64,000 nt of DNA from contig OY728122.1 in the NCBI GenBank assembly GCA_963277665.1, forward strand, positions 1,544,934,868 through 1,544,998,867, given 5' to 3'. Below are positions 21,443 through 34,089 of this stretch, piece after piece; the stretch's first letter is position 1; every line of letters begins with the position of its first letter. This DNA comes from Viscum album (lineage: Eukaryota; Streptophyta; Magnoliopsida; Santalales; Viscaceae). Position numbers and translations under genes: made by a program. The notes below the pieces were generated by a model, which searched no databases, was not told the DNA's origin, and saw only the letters and a list, made by a program, of their open reading frames with translations.

Positions 21443-24212
21443 TGTAATGACCCGATATTTTTCGAATAAAATTCCCTTTCATTTAATATCTTATGGATAT
21501 AGAAAACCCATGAACTCTTTTTATTATTATTTGGTTTAAATTACCATTAATTATAATTACCATTGATAATATATTCGTTGAATAGTGATAACACAACTGA
21601 TATAAATATATGGTTTTAAAAAATCATTTCGATACAGACAATGGAGAGGATGACCTCCTCTAGTAGACTCGGGCCTTACAAAGATCGTTTGTCGGAACTC
21701 AGAAAGGTGGTAGCAATACTGTTCTTTGCTATTGACCAAGCCCAAGGTGAGCTTCAACATGTTATGCTTGAATGGAATCACCTACGTGAGCAGTTCAAGT
21801 TAATAGATATTACCACCCGTGCGATGTTATCTGAGCTTCCCCAAGAGTCTATCACCATCGCACACCTTACCCTTATGTCTTATGCGGTTGTTATAAGGGT
21901 TATGTAAAAAGGTATTAGTTACTTATTATGTAATAGCTTTTAATAAATAAAAGTATGTTTCCACCATTTCCTTTATGAGAGTTGACTGTCATAAAACAAA
22001 TAAAATTTTATAAATTTATTTTTTCGTGTAAAAATATTACTTTTACGAAATATATAAATTATGGGTTTTATTAATAATATTATAAAAAAAATTATGATAT
22101 ATGATTATATCAACTCCATATCTATAAATTTTTAGGAAATCAATTTGATAACAGCTATACCATTATACGATAAAACAGAGAGTCTATTTGTTTGAAATTA
22201 AAAAATTTATTTGAAGAAATTAATGAATTTTTGAAATAATATTTATTTTAATATAATAATATTATCATACTAATTTTATTAATAATAAATTAATATTTAA
22301 TTTTTATGATGTTGCGTTTAATTTTTATTATGGTTTTAAAATTGTTTTTTTCAAAACCCGTCAATTTTTAATAAATATCGATTCTCAATCTAAAAGTTAA
22401 AATTCATATATTTAGAAAATTCTTTAGTTAAAATGAATATTATTTTTTGAATCAAGAGGTAAAAATTATCCTATTTTGAATTTTTCAATATTTTTAAGAC
22501 AATCGAATTTCTGGGTTAATATTAAATAATATAAACATATTGTGTTTTATGACATAATAATGACCCAATAGTGATGTAATAAAAACCGTAAAATAGATCT
22601 TTGACTAAATGTCTGTTTATATTTAAAATAATTTGTTTTTATATATATTTTACTTATTTTAATCTTCCTTAGTGAGTCCTCTAAAATGTATAATATATTT
22701 TATGATTTTAAATTAATTTCCTTAAGGGTGTGACTCACCTCCACATAATCATGGATAATATTTTAATGTCTTAGTACATTGGACTTATAAAATACTATTT
22801 TCAACTTTACTTTTCCAGAAACCATCTTCAAAAACCACGATTTGGTTTGTGGCTTTGAATATATTAGTGTGTAGTTTCCAAAGCCTGAATAATAATGAAT
22901 TCCCTCTCCTTTCCTATATAATCCCACCAAGAACCCATTCATATTCACTGAAACACATTTAATCACGTCCTCACTCTTCTCTCCACTCCTTACAATCCAA
23001 AAATGGGCCCCAATCTCCCTTGAAGCCTCTCACAAGACTTTCGGGTCACACATCAAAGTAATGGATCTCCCTCTCTCCTTTTTCTTCTAGCTCATCTTTT
23101 ATGTCATGCCTTTTAATTTATATTCTTTTAATTTGGCATATGTTCATACATACCTCCTTACAATCCATTTTAGGAATACATGATTTTACCTTCCATTAAC
23201 TACCATTAAGACCATGTATTATCCTTTAAACCCACCTATTATAATGCAAAATTACATAAGGGATTTATCATTTATCATTTCCTTTCAGGAATTTATTTTA
23301 TATTATGAATATAATTTCTATTCCACATATTGGGATATTATGTTCCATTATCCACTTAATATCCATCCCATGTATAAAAAATGAGAGACCCCTTTCACTC
23401 TCATCAACCCAATTTATGAATTTCCATAAGATGTCGTTATGCTGCCAAAATAGAACCGCTATTTTCCATGATGAAATAATAATGTAGTGAATACCATACC
23501 CATTCCTCTATCAATGGTATTCACCATTATACACATGTACTTATCAAATGGTGACTTAAATCTATTAATTTCACATTGCCTTATCATGTAATAAATTATG
23601 ATGATGAATGAATATTTGGTATAAGATCTATGTGGCACACTTAAGAATGATATTTAAATGATTACGAAGGGTGCACTTTGATAGTGATCCAGTGCATTGG
23701 GTATTGTTTAGTATCATGATACATCATGTCAGGATAGGGGTTTACCTGATTCCATTATAAGAATTTTTTCCATCATGTTGGGACAGTGGTTTACCCGATT
23801 CGTTTGTGTTAATGATGCAATGTATTAAGTTTTGCCAACATTTCCATGTTATGATAATCAACATATATCATCCCTTAATGTTCATGATACTTTTGTGCTC
23901 AATTTCCATTCCTATTTCCTAACATGTATTTTATTTTTTAGGTTATTCTTTGATTACTCACTTACTATGCTTTATAGAACACCATTTTCTTATATATGTC
24001 CTTTGATTATCACATGCAATGCGATGTTAAAAGGAATGTTGTCATCATATAAAAGAAGTTTTAAATAAGGATGTTGTATTTTATGTCTTAATATGTCATG
24101 TAGTGTTCCTATTCCCCAAATACACTAGACCTCTGGATCATTTGGGTTGTATTAAGTGAAAGTTTATGTAATATATCATCTTTAAATTTGTAATAAAGAC
24201 CCGGGTGTTATA
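21443..24212 (+). repeat. G1 3' LTR
   Basis: Starts 'tgtaatgacccg' and ends near 'cccgggtgttata' (24200-24212), about 2.77 kb. It is collinear with the 5' LTR. The first two bases of the LTR overlap the second GTT of the CACTA insertion. The terminal CA is changed to TA. Confidence 0.85.
22914..22922 (+). promoter_or_regulatory. LTR promoter TATA box (G1 3' LTR)
   Basis: 'ctatataat' at the point of the LTR where all six family copies carry a TATA-like sequence. A GT-rich block 'ggtttgtggctttgaa' (22844) lies about 70 bases upstream, and a pyrimidine-rich 'ttctctccactcc' lies downstream (22977-22989). Inferred to start LTR transcription. Confidence 0.55.
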
Positions 24213-25290
24213 AGATCTCACTATAGACATTGTGAAGGCTGGTGGGGTTGATGATTCTATGATACCTTCAATATAATCACATTCATGAAGGTACTATCAT
24301 ACTTACTTGCATACCACCTTGCAAATCCATTCCCCATAGCCATTGTCCATTGTGTCCACATAAAATCCACCATTCCTAGATGATTTGTTCTTTTAATAAT
24401 TTTTATATTACGGTTTTCAATTTTTAGGTACAAACTCCATGGTTCTCACATGGGAGGCTTCCTATATAAGTATTAATAGATTCTCTTGGAATGGAAGCAT
24501 AATTTTAAAAGAAATGAACAAGTCAATAAAGGAATGCACCCCCTACAAAAGGAGAATAATATTATCATTACATTCTTGTTCCCTTATATTATTTTTAATT
24601 AATACCTAACATATATTCTTACCATCTTGTTTCAATGATCCCAACATCAATAGAAGGGTAGAATCCCTTTTGGGTGGGTGAAGGTAAGGGGAAACCATTA
24701 TGATGATTGAGTTCCCATTTCAATCAATTCAAATAATGTTATTTTTTATTTAATGGCTTTCAATTTGAATTTTTTTTTTAATTTTAATTAAATATAGTGG
24801 GGTTTTTATTTAATTATAATTTCTAAATTTCATCGATTAATTTTTTTTAATTTTTTTTTGGATCATAATAATCTATTTATCTAAAATCATTTTGAGAAGT
24901 TTTTTAGTGATTAATAAACACATGACGAGGGAATAATGAACTGATTTCAATACTTGGGGAATGTCAATACTATATTTAGTATTTCCTTAACAATTTAAAT
25001 TAGTCACACTATGAATTTCACCCATTGATAAATATTAATAAAAGGTGAATAAAAGAGAAGTTATTTTAACTATATTCATTAAATTATTTGGATAAAAATA
25101 AAGGATTCATGTTTAAAGACCATGACTGCCTTACAATTTTGGTAAACCTTCCCTAAATCCAATAACTTTTATCCCATATGAATTTCAAAAGTCTGAGTTC
25201 ATTTTCATTCTAGTATTTGTTATAATTTTATTCAATTTACTTTCATCTTTTTGAAAACTAGATTAAAACACTACTCTCAAGAGAAATATT
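24213..25290. other. AT-rich intergenic stretch, no gene seen
   Basis: Follows the G1 3' LTR. Runs of A and T (24765-24860) and no recognisable frame. Possibly the pre-insertion sequence around G1. Confidence 0.5.
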
Positions 25291-28200
25291 TTGGTCACTA
25301 CTAAAACTACCCCTCTAGTGGAAAATAAATATCTTTTTCCACACCCGACAACATGTGTGACTCTGGGATTGTATAAGATGATTCTATAGATAATGGATAG
25401 TGTCTTCTGATGCTCTCATATCTAGTTCTATAAGTTTAGTTTGCTTTCATGCATGTTTCTAATTTCTTTTAGTACATATATCCATTGTGGTAATTCTTTA
25501 TTTTACTGGATTGGTGGTATATCCCTGTTACAGGATACTCTCACTATGGCCTCAAATATATGAGAATGAATTTTTGGTGCTAGATACAATCCCCTAGTCT
25601 ATTATATATGGGATTTGGGTAGAACAGTTGTCTTATTTCAACCTAGTATTGGCCATGATGGGTATGATTGTTTGAGAGTGGTATATGAGTAGGTTTTTCC
25701 TAGTGGTAGAGATTGGAAATAGATGAACAATGAGATGAGTTTTGGGTCATTAGGTGAAAATGATCAGGTTTGTTAGCATTTTTTTTACATACCATGGAAA
25801 TAATACAGGGTGTTGTGGAAGAAGGATTCACAAGAACGGTATTTGATAATAATATAGGTTAACTTTTTTTCTTAAAAGGATGGTAACATGGTATGGTTGT
25901 GTATGTTCATTCATCATATAACAATATTTACATTATTGATTTCATAGAAAGACATCCTACCTATGATGTTGATGCCATGAAATTAAGATTCTAATTTACC
26001 TCATGAGAATTATTTCAAAAAATGTGTAAAAGGGAAATTTTACAAATTAAGAGATCCTCTGGAATACCTGAGAACATTAGTTCATTTCAGAAGGGGATCC
26101 GTGAATATTTTGATAGCAAACACCATATTATATAAAATTCTGTATCGCCAATTTTTTGGGTGGGTATGTGATTATTTATATATGGAATATATATTCCAAG
26201 GTCTAATGATATCAAATGGGGAACATGGTCATCAAATGGGCCTAGTACCCCCTTGTTTGAGGTGTCTCCTATAACAATATGGGTCCCCCAGAAGCGGTGA
26301 TGGAGGTTAGTTCTCCTTGAAGGAATCATAGGACCTGAATACCATTCGTGGGGTGTTGATAATTCACTCAAGTATGGGGCCATTACTCCATTGGACCAGA
26401 TGATGTTTGGGTCCCCTGTAATATAGTGGGGCCATTTCACCCCAATTTTATAGTACACAAGTACCATAACTAAAATGTTTAATGTTATTTATGATATTAG
26501 TTGGGTTTCTTTTATCCATTAGATTCAATAATCCACCATGTATATAAGTTACATGATGACCATCAATGAGGTTTTGGTCCTCCATATGAGTGGTTGGTTT
26601 CCCCTTGTTTTTCTTGAGTAGGGTAGGTACTCTATGGCTCTTGAGGAGGCGTTTTCCACCATACTACAATGGATTTGACATCCAAATGATATAGGATCCA
26701 CATTTTATAGAGATCTGTGTGGTGTGGATTCACCACTAGTGTGGTCGGTACACCCTTAAATATTATATTCCACTCAGTGTGGTAAAGGTCCCTCTCCATA
26801 GTTTAGATATTAGTAGGTTTATGGATCTAGTACAAATTTTTACCTTTAACTATTGGTTGTGAGTTCATCTCTAGGATGATCCATTGGACTGTTTTTTTGA
26901 ATTATGTTGGGATCCTTCATGTACATATAAAAGGTATTGAGGAGTCAAATTCTAGTATCTTGATCCTTGGAATGACGTCATGTTCCTCCTTGTATTTGTG
27001 GGACATCATTTTGTAGAAACCCTATTTCACATGTGATTGATAGGTTATGTATGATTATTACTAAAATTAATTACACCTTTTTGTGGACAATGTATAGGAT
27101 GATCACAGAGAAATTAGGTTAGATGATCACAATATATGACCATTTGTATAGTGCCTATGATCTTTTGATCAATCACATGTTATCCTCCCGACATATCATC
27201 AAACAATGTACAAGAGAACCATGTATAAACTCTAGGCTATCTCTATATGGTGTATATGTTCTCTTGGGGGTGATTTTTTACAATTTTAACTACTAGCTAT
27301 GACAAAATTATCTGTAGGTGAGTTCCCTAGATAATTTTCCATGGAAATGTGATACCTAGAGATGATGTCATGGGTGGTGGTGACCCTTATCAAATTGATT
27401 CCAAATGAGTAGATTATTATGTATGGTGTTCTATGTCAGAGTACAAGAATCGTGGAACACTTTTTCTAGTGTGAGATGTAATTAGTGAGTAGGACCAACC
27501 CTTAAAGGGTGTGGAATGTCCCATTACAGGGTAGAGAGCATGACATGATGCACTATAGTTATTTTAGCAGGTCATTTTGTGACCATAGAAAAGATGGATT
27601 TTCCATTTTTCCTTTAATAAAGTTCTCATTAGGAGTAAGGAGTTGATCATCTAGTTCTTGGTTAATTTATTTTTGTAGGGGATTCACATAGTTTAATGAG
27701 TGGAGGAACTATTATTCTATTTTTCATTTTTTTTATAGATTGGATCCAAGTGAATATTATCAAATTATTACCTCATATTAAGAAACTTCTATGCTTGGGT
27801 GGTGATTCATTGGGCTATGTCAGGTTAGTAGTCATGACTATCTGGTTGACTAAAAATATTCCATTATGATTATGTGGTCTCTTACGCTTTAGGGTGCAAG
27901 AGTTTTTATATATATTTTTTATATTTTATTAGGGTTTTTTTTGTATCAAAAACCATTCTATATGTATAATTTTAGATATTGGAGGTCATGTAGTTATGGA
28001 ATTTGTGTCTTGGAGTGGATAAAACAATTCGCCTTCAGTGGATCAGGGATTGGATGAAGTCAATAGTGATATTTTTTCATCTATGTTGTCTCCCAATATG
28101 AAATAATGATAGGGTTGAGGCTATCATATTTCCCATAACAAGATAAAATGGATATGTGTTCTCAGATGTTTTTTAGTAGGAAAAATGGTAGGATCACATT

Positions 28201-28860
28201 ATGTGACATGACACTCTTATTGAGACCACAATAATTTTATTTGGAAGTGAATTAATTGCATTCAAATGATAGTCCTATAGAATCCCCTTTTTATGGTGTG
28301 GAGTATGACACAACCTTTTTAGCTCCCTTTCTAAATGAACAAAGTGTGATATATAGTGATGTATTTTGGAAATACTTCCTATTTTGATCGATGAATGTAT
28401 CTTTATAGAAGGATATTTTATATGGGAAAAATTCATTTCAAGGCTCAAGTAAGGTGAGACATGGTTGTTTTCGGATCCCCTAAGGTGGGTTAAGTATGAT
28501 AGGAATTCATTAAAAATGAAAATATTAGATGTAGTGTCCATGGTATAGGTGATCGATATGGGATTCAGTCCTAAGTACAATTGTGTATTGAGTCATAGAG
28601 TATATATTGAAATTTATAGCTAAGGAACCCCTGTGCAGATGTATTACATTTCTATATGAGGTTGGTATATTGGATACATGGTGACCCATTTGGTTGTTTC
28701 CATCTTGAAGATTAATATAAATTAAGGTGAGTATGATATAATGACCTTGAATTTCATGTGCAGAAGAAAAATCTCACTCTTTTATTTTATAGCCATAGGC
28801 CCTTGGGAAGGATAATTGTTTAATTTTTACCTAAGGGAAAAACCTTGTAATTTTTTTGAT
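25291..28860. other. Unassigned block with intermediate GC, many stops
   Basis: Less AT-rich than its flanks and containing stretches that look formerly coding, for example around 26200-26460, where the minus strand has a 126-codon frame with prolines and glycines spread through it. Six-way reading gave no RT, integrase, transposase or host family that I recognise. A decayed transposable element or pseudogene is likely, but not assigned. Confidence 0.4.
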
Positions 28861-29960
28861 TTCATTTTTTCAGGATTGTGTCTCATCATATTGGGTTTGA
28901 ATTTTATGATATTATGATTCATATGATGTATCATGTTATTTAATATTTATTAATAGATATTATTTATTAATATTGGTTATAATGTTGATATATAAAAAAT
29001 GAACTATTGGATTAGAATTACAATGTGAATGTTCATTTGGAAAAATGGGGTTTTACCAATATTGTGTATAATGTATTTTGGGGAAGTAAAATGAAATTGT
29101 GGAATGAGTTATTTATGTTTTCGACATTTTGATAACACATTGGGATGTAACATGTGATGATTGGATAATTGGTTTTAATATCTCATGAAATGTACTCATG
29201 ATTCTTGATTATAAGACATGATGTACTAAAATGAATATGAAGGTGTTTGGCTATGAAGACTATAGAATTATCTACCCTTATGAAATATATTTTAAGGATA
29301 TGTTTTGTAGGTATAAAAAAGATTATGAAGATCATGAAAAATATATAAATTATTTCTTGAATATTTGGTAAGGAAATTTAAAACTGATGGGGGATAATAT
29401 TTAGGAGGATACATATTTTATTTATGAGAAGCATTCATTTTACACTTTTATATTAATAAGTGTTTAATATTGAGTTTCCCCAAAATGTGGTCTTACTTAA
29501 GACTATCTGTTAGAACCACATCACCCCCACATATGTTGGAACAAGGGACATAAACAAAAAACCAAAGGTTGAAATTGAAGAGTTAAGTAATTGTATCAGA
29601 AAGCTTGTTCATGGGTAGAAATGTGTCTATACATTACACATGCATGGCATAGCCTGGTGTACATAGGTAGGAACACACCATTGTACATAGTTTTTTAGTG
29701 TATTTGGAGCTGACCCCCTGCTCATTTCCAAGAGGCTTAGAGTGTATGTAATCGTTATAAGGAGTGTGAAGTTGAAGAAAATTTTGGTATTGGGATCCAA
29801 CATATCATAAAACTATTCTTCTTCCAAAAAACAAGGAACAAATATTGAGCGCTACACATGTCCGTCTTCATCCTTCGACAACCCTATTGAATATGAGCCT
29901 TCAAACATTTATGGGATTTTTATAAAACATCTTTATAAATATTTCCGATCAAACATGATA
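28861..29960. other. AT-rich stretch, no gene seen
   Basis: No coding similarity. Around 29594-29610 'ttgtatcagaaagc' resembles a copia-type primer-binding site with one base missing, preceded by 'aagtaa'. No LTR pair or gag supports it, so it is not called as an element. Confidence 0.35.
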
Positions 29961-30400
29961 TTTTGATCTACCATGAGCCTTCAGGATGCCGCAATAAGTT
30001 ATGTCCTACCATAAACTGATAGAACATAAGATGCATACCTACAACTTGAACATGACCGAACCTAATATGAGTAATGTGGGATACCATGAGTTGTTAATAA
30101 CCTCATGGGGATCTTTTTATATACCATAGACTAATATTCTAACCATGATTCATTGAACATTATGAAATTTTACCTACATGGTGTATGTATTGATTATACT
30201 CAACCTACCATGAGGTGTCAATAGACCGCAAGAATATTCTTGAATCATAGTCCTGTCTTTGATCTACCCTAATACCAACCGAGTGACCATAATATTTTCA
30301 TGTAGGGTGAATTAATTGATAACATGAACTAATGAGAGACCATGATGGATCTTTATGGTACATTGATTGCACATTCCAAAGAACCGTAATCCTAGAATCG
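29961..30400. repeat. Degenerate tandem repeat, 113-132 bp period
   Basis: 'ccatgag' or 'ccatgat' with similar neighbours occurs at 29971, 30084, 30208 and 30340. The second block of the unit, 'accataaactgat' or 'accatagactaat', follows at about 30013 and 30122. Units are strongly diverged. The host element is not identified. Confidence 0.5.
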
Positions 30401-30680
30401 TCTATATGGTATGTCGATTGATTTTATAAACAAGCTATCATGTTGAGATATTATATAAGGAATAAAAAAGTATCAAAAAGAAGAAATATATTGATTTTCA
30501 ATTAAGAAGAGTAAGTGTAAAGTATTTTCATGATAATTTTATGAATACTATAATGCTTTTATTGATTCCTCAAAACTTATGTGTCATGAATTAGAAAAAT
30601 ATATTCTATTCTTTTATTGTATATAAATATATGGATTAAAGGATTTCATGACATCAAGAGAATGATTCTATAGGAAATAC

Positions 30681-30704
30681 ATACATATATATATATATAT
30701 ATAT
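30681..30704. repeat. AT microsatellite
   Basis: 'atacatatatatatatat' and onward, a simple dinucleotide tract. Confidence 0.9.
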
Positions 30705-31088
30705 CATTAATGGAATCATTATGATTGTAACATAATTCCATTAATCTGATGGTTTTCTGATATTTTTAAACCATGGATTTTATGGAACATGAGATGTGAT
30801 AATTGAATTATCTTGTGTTAATAAATAATCTATTTTTTAAAAATATTTTCATGGATGACTCCTAGTTAATAAGATTTCAAATTAATTGGAATGAATTTTG
30901 AAAGGAATATATATTTATAGGATTTGTAGAGGAAAACACTATTTGATAATTACGGGTTTGTAGAGAGGTCATTGATTAATATGTACACCGATATTGATGA
31001 GAAAGAAGATTGTATCATCTGTGGATATTCTCTATAGTAAGGTTTTTATTCTGATTTATTGATTGTAAGGTCGATCTTATATTGTTTT

Positions 31089-33572
31089 TGTAATGAATTG
31101 ATGTTTTATAAATAAAATTCCTTTTTTAAATAAGGAAATTACTTCTTCAATAATGATGTTATTGGAAAATATGAACTACTTTGGTTATTTTGGATTATCA
31201 TAAGTTATATAATATTGTATTTAAAATAAAATTAAACATAATAACAATTTATATATATGTTGTAAAATTACCATAATGATAAGAATATATTAATGGTTAT
31301 CATAAATTCCAATTGAAACTTATAGAAGAAGAGATGTCCTTGACCAGTAGTATAGTACCCTTTCAAGCATATTTATTGATGCATATATGGAAGATGGGAT
31401 AATTGGGAAATTCTATTAACCAATACCAATATTATATTAAACGTCTAAATCATGAGTGAAACTGTTTATAGGAGAATTTTAAGCATATCGATATCATGAC
31501 CCAAACCATGTTTGCAAAACCACCCCAATAAAGAACCAACAATGAACACATTACCCTTAGGGCACACATCGGTTTAATAAGGTGTTATGTATTTAGACCA
31601 CACCAATATGAATTTTTATATTTATTATATTCAATATAATAATAATTATATTTATCTTTTTATTATTACTTTAGAAATGATTAAATAAATAGTTTGATAA
31701 AAGTTGATTTTTAAATAAGGAAACACAATTTTTTTTCGAAAAATATATTGTATCAATCAAGAAATTAATTTTAATAAATTATATAATTTTTCAAATAAAT
31801 TTTATTATACTACAATGTTTTTATTAAATAATATTTATTTTTAATATAAATGATAATATAATTTTATGATGTCATATGTAATTTTTTGGAGGGCTGGAAA
31901 ATTCTTATCATCCTAAAAAGTAGTATTTTTCAATAAATGTGAATTTTAATTTAAAAGTGAAAATTATTATTTTTAATGAAATATTTTTATCAAATAAATA
32001 TTATTTTTGAAATTAAAATCTTAAAATTATCCAATATGTAATTTTTCATAACTTTCTGTGATAGTCAAATATTTATGTTAAAATTAAATATGGTATAAAT
32101 AAAAGGTATGCATTAAAACATCATAAAATCAAAAACATGATTTTATAAATACTATAATGTATACCCACAAACAAAATCATTTTTACCCTATTAAATAATT
32201 TGATATTTATGTTATTTGATTATTTATTTAAAAACATAATGAATCCTCAAAAACCTATATTATATTTTTTGGTATTCAATTAACTTCGTTATGAACACGT
32301 GTCACTTCCACATAACAAATGGTATAATTTTAATTATTTATGTTATTAGTGAAAATCTTTATTGAAAAATGACACTCCGGTATAATCCACTGGAAAAAAG
32401 GGATGGTTTGTGGTTTTGATAATTTTATCTAATAGTTTCCAAAACCTAATTTTAGAAATTAATAATTAATTAACCTCTCTTTTCTTATAAAAAATGCACC
32501 CAATATCTCATTACTGATTAATAAAAATAATTGATGCAATATGTTACTTTTTCTATCCCTATCTATATTCCTCCCAAGTTTCCCCCAATATTACTATCCT
32601 ATCATGTTAAGGGATCCTCAACTTCTCCTCTCTATTCATGAACCTTCTTTACATTATTCCTTTTGATTTCCAATTTTTTATGTTGGGATATGTTTTTTTC
32701 CATTCCAAATACTTTATTTATAACTAAAAAGTAATGATATATAAATTTTAATCTCTTTAAATCCTACTATATATCATTATGTACCCCATTCTGTTTTCGA
32801 AATTATCCTAAAATTTCTATGTCTATCATTTTTGTAGTGAATACCCATCACCATTTCCACTCAATGGTGTTCCCCTATATTTTCCTATAAATAATTAATT
32901 ATTTAAATCCATAAATTTATCCCAAAATCCTTATTCATGTTATTATATGTGAAACAGTGAATCCTTATGTTGTGTGATTTATGTGGCACACTTAGGCATG
33001 TACATGATTTGAATGTGATGGGTGGACCTTGAATTATATAACCCTCAAATTAATTGTGCAATGTTTTTCTCTCAATATATTATATGTATGGTTTATGGGA
33101 GGTTATCATATTAATAATAGTTTATGATGTCTTAGTTTTTATCCTTGACTTTTGTTTTTTATGTCATGTTTTTTTTCATATTCCCAAGTTACCTTTATGT
33201 TATCATCTTATATCAAGCTTAAATGTTAATGTTTATGATTCTCATTCATCTTATGGTAAATTAATATACCTATATACTCACATGTATTGAATTACCGTAT
33301 ACTGTTATTATATTATTCTATTACTGGGATTTATTACTATATCTGTTCTTATATATGTCCCTTGGTTATCACGCATAGTATTAGAAGTTCAATGGATTTG
33401 AGCACATGTTGTGAAATTTTTAAAAAAAGATTTTGTACCCATATTTCATGTTATTATTTTATGTAACTAATATCTAAAATACACTAGGCCTCATGATGTT
33501 TTGGAATTATATTATGTGTACCATTATGTAATAAATCATGAATTAAGGATTATTAAATTATGGGTTTCCAAA
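31089..33572 (+). repeat. G2 5' LTR
   Basis: Begins 'tgtaatgaattgatg', matching 'tgtaatgacccgata' of G1. Later blocks align in order, for example 'cacattacccttaggg' (31548) with 'cacaccttacccttatg' (21859), and 'acactaggcctc' (33481) with 'acactagacctc' (24122). Length about 2.48 kb, close to G1's 5' LTR. Confidence 0.78.
32484..32494 (+). promoter_or_regulatory. LTR promoter TATA box (G2)
   Basis: 'cttataaaaaa' at the family's TATA position. The upstream 'ggtttgtggttttgata' (32405) is the same GT-rich block seen in G1. Confidence 0.5.
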
Positions 33573-33574
33573 GT

Positions 33575-33586
33575 TAGTATTAGAGG
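33575..33586 (+). other. G2 primer binding site
   Basis: 'tagtattagagg' matches 9 of 12 bases of the initiator-Met PBS motif and is followed by the same leader sequence as G1. Confidence 0.7.
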
Positions 33587-34089
33587 AAAGACTGGTTATT
33601 TTTGTGGATTTGGATTCAAAAACCATAGTGAAATCATAAAGTATAAGGACAACCATATTAAAACCACTATAAATGTGGGTAAATTATAGAGTAAGTGATT
33701 TTCAAGGAAATAAATCTATATATGTATACAATAAGTGGATATGGCTTTGGCATAGATGTACCTAGGGGTAATAACCCTAAAAATGGTGAATTGGGATTGA
33801 ATTAATTATCACATGGTGCAAGAAAAAAGTCCATGATGTACAACCATTTTCAATCTCTCTTGGGATATTCTGTCGTAAATTCAAAACAACTTATTAAACA
33901 TTATCAATGGAATCAAAATTACCATAATATTTATAGTTAGGAAATATATCGCGGATAAATAATATGGAAACCTTTAAATTTATATGTTTACGACTAAATT
34001 TCATTAATGAGTTATCCATTCAATTTTTATGTTTTACAATGTATGGGTTTAATATTTTAAAAGTTCTCATTGTTAATATTCCATTCATT

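Larger units (their letters stand above)
12812..24212 (+). mobile_element. Tekay/Del-like Ty3-gypsy element G1, nearly complete structure
   Basis: The two LTRs (12812-15312 and 21443-24212) are homologous along their length. Both start 'tgtaatga' and share blocks such as 'atggagaggatgacctc' (13006 and 21640) and 'taatagacattatcacc' or its variant (13165 and 21799). Between them lie a PBS, pol in gypsy order (RT, RNase H, integrase), a chromodomain and a polypurine tract. The interval from PBS to the protease/RT linker is only about 0.7 kb, against about 1.9 kb in the related copy G2, so most of gag and protease is deleted. A CACTA transposon adds 2.2 kb before the 3' LTR. The flanking pentamers AGAGT and AGATC are not a clean target-site duplication. 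Confidence 0.88.

Noticed and set aside
12807..24217. Target-site duplication for G1 (AGAGT before, AGATC after)
   Set aside because: Only three of five bases agree and the 3' LTR end is degraded, so this cannot be claimed as a duplication.
26087..26467. 126-codon minus-strand frame, the longest in the window
   Set aside because: Could not be matched to any family. Its neighbours in both directions are full of stops, so it may be chance or a relic; not called as a gene.
29594..29610. Copia-like primer-binding site 'ttgtatcagaaagc'
   Set aside because: One base is missing from the core motif, and no LTR, gag or paired repeat was found around it.
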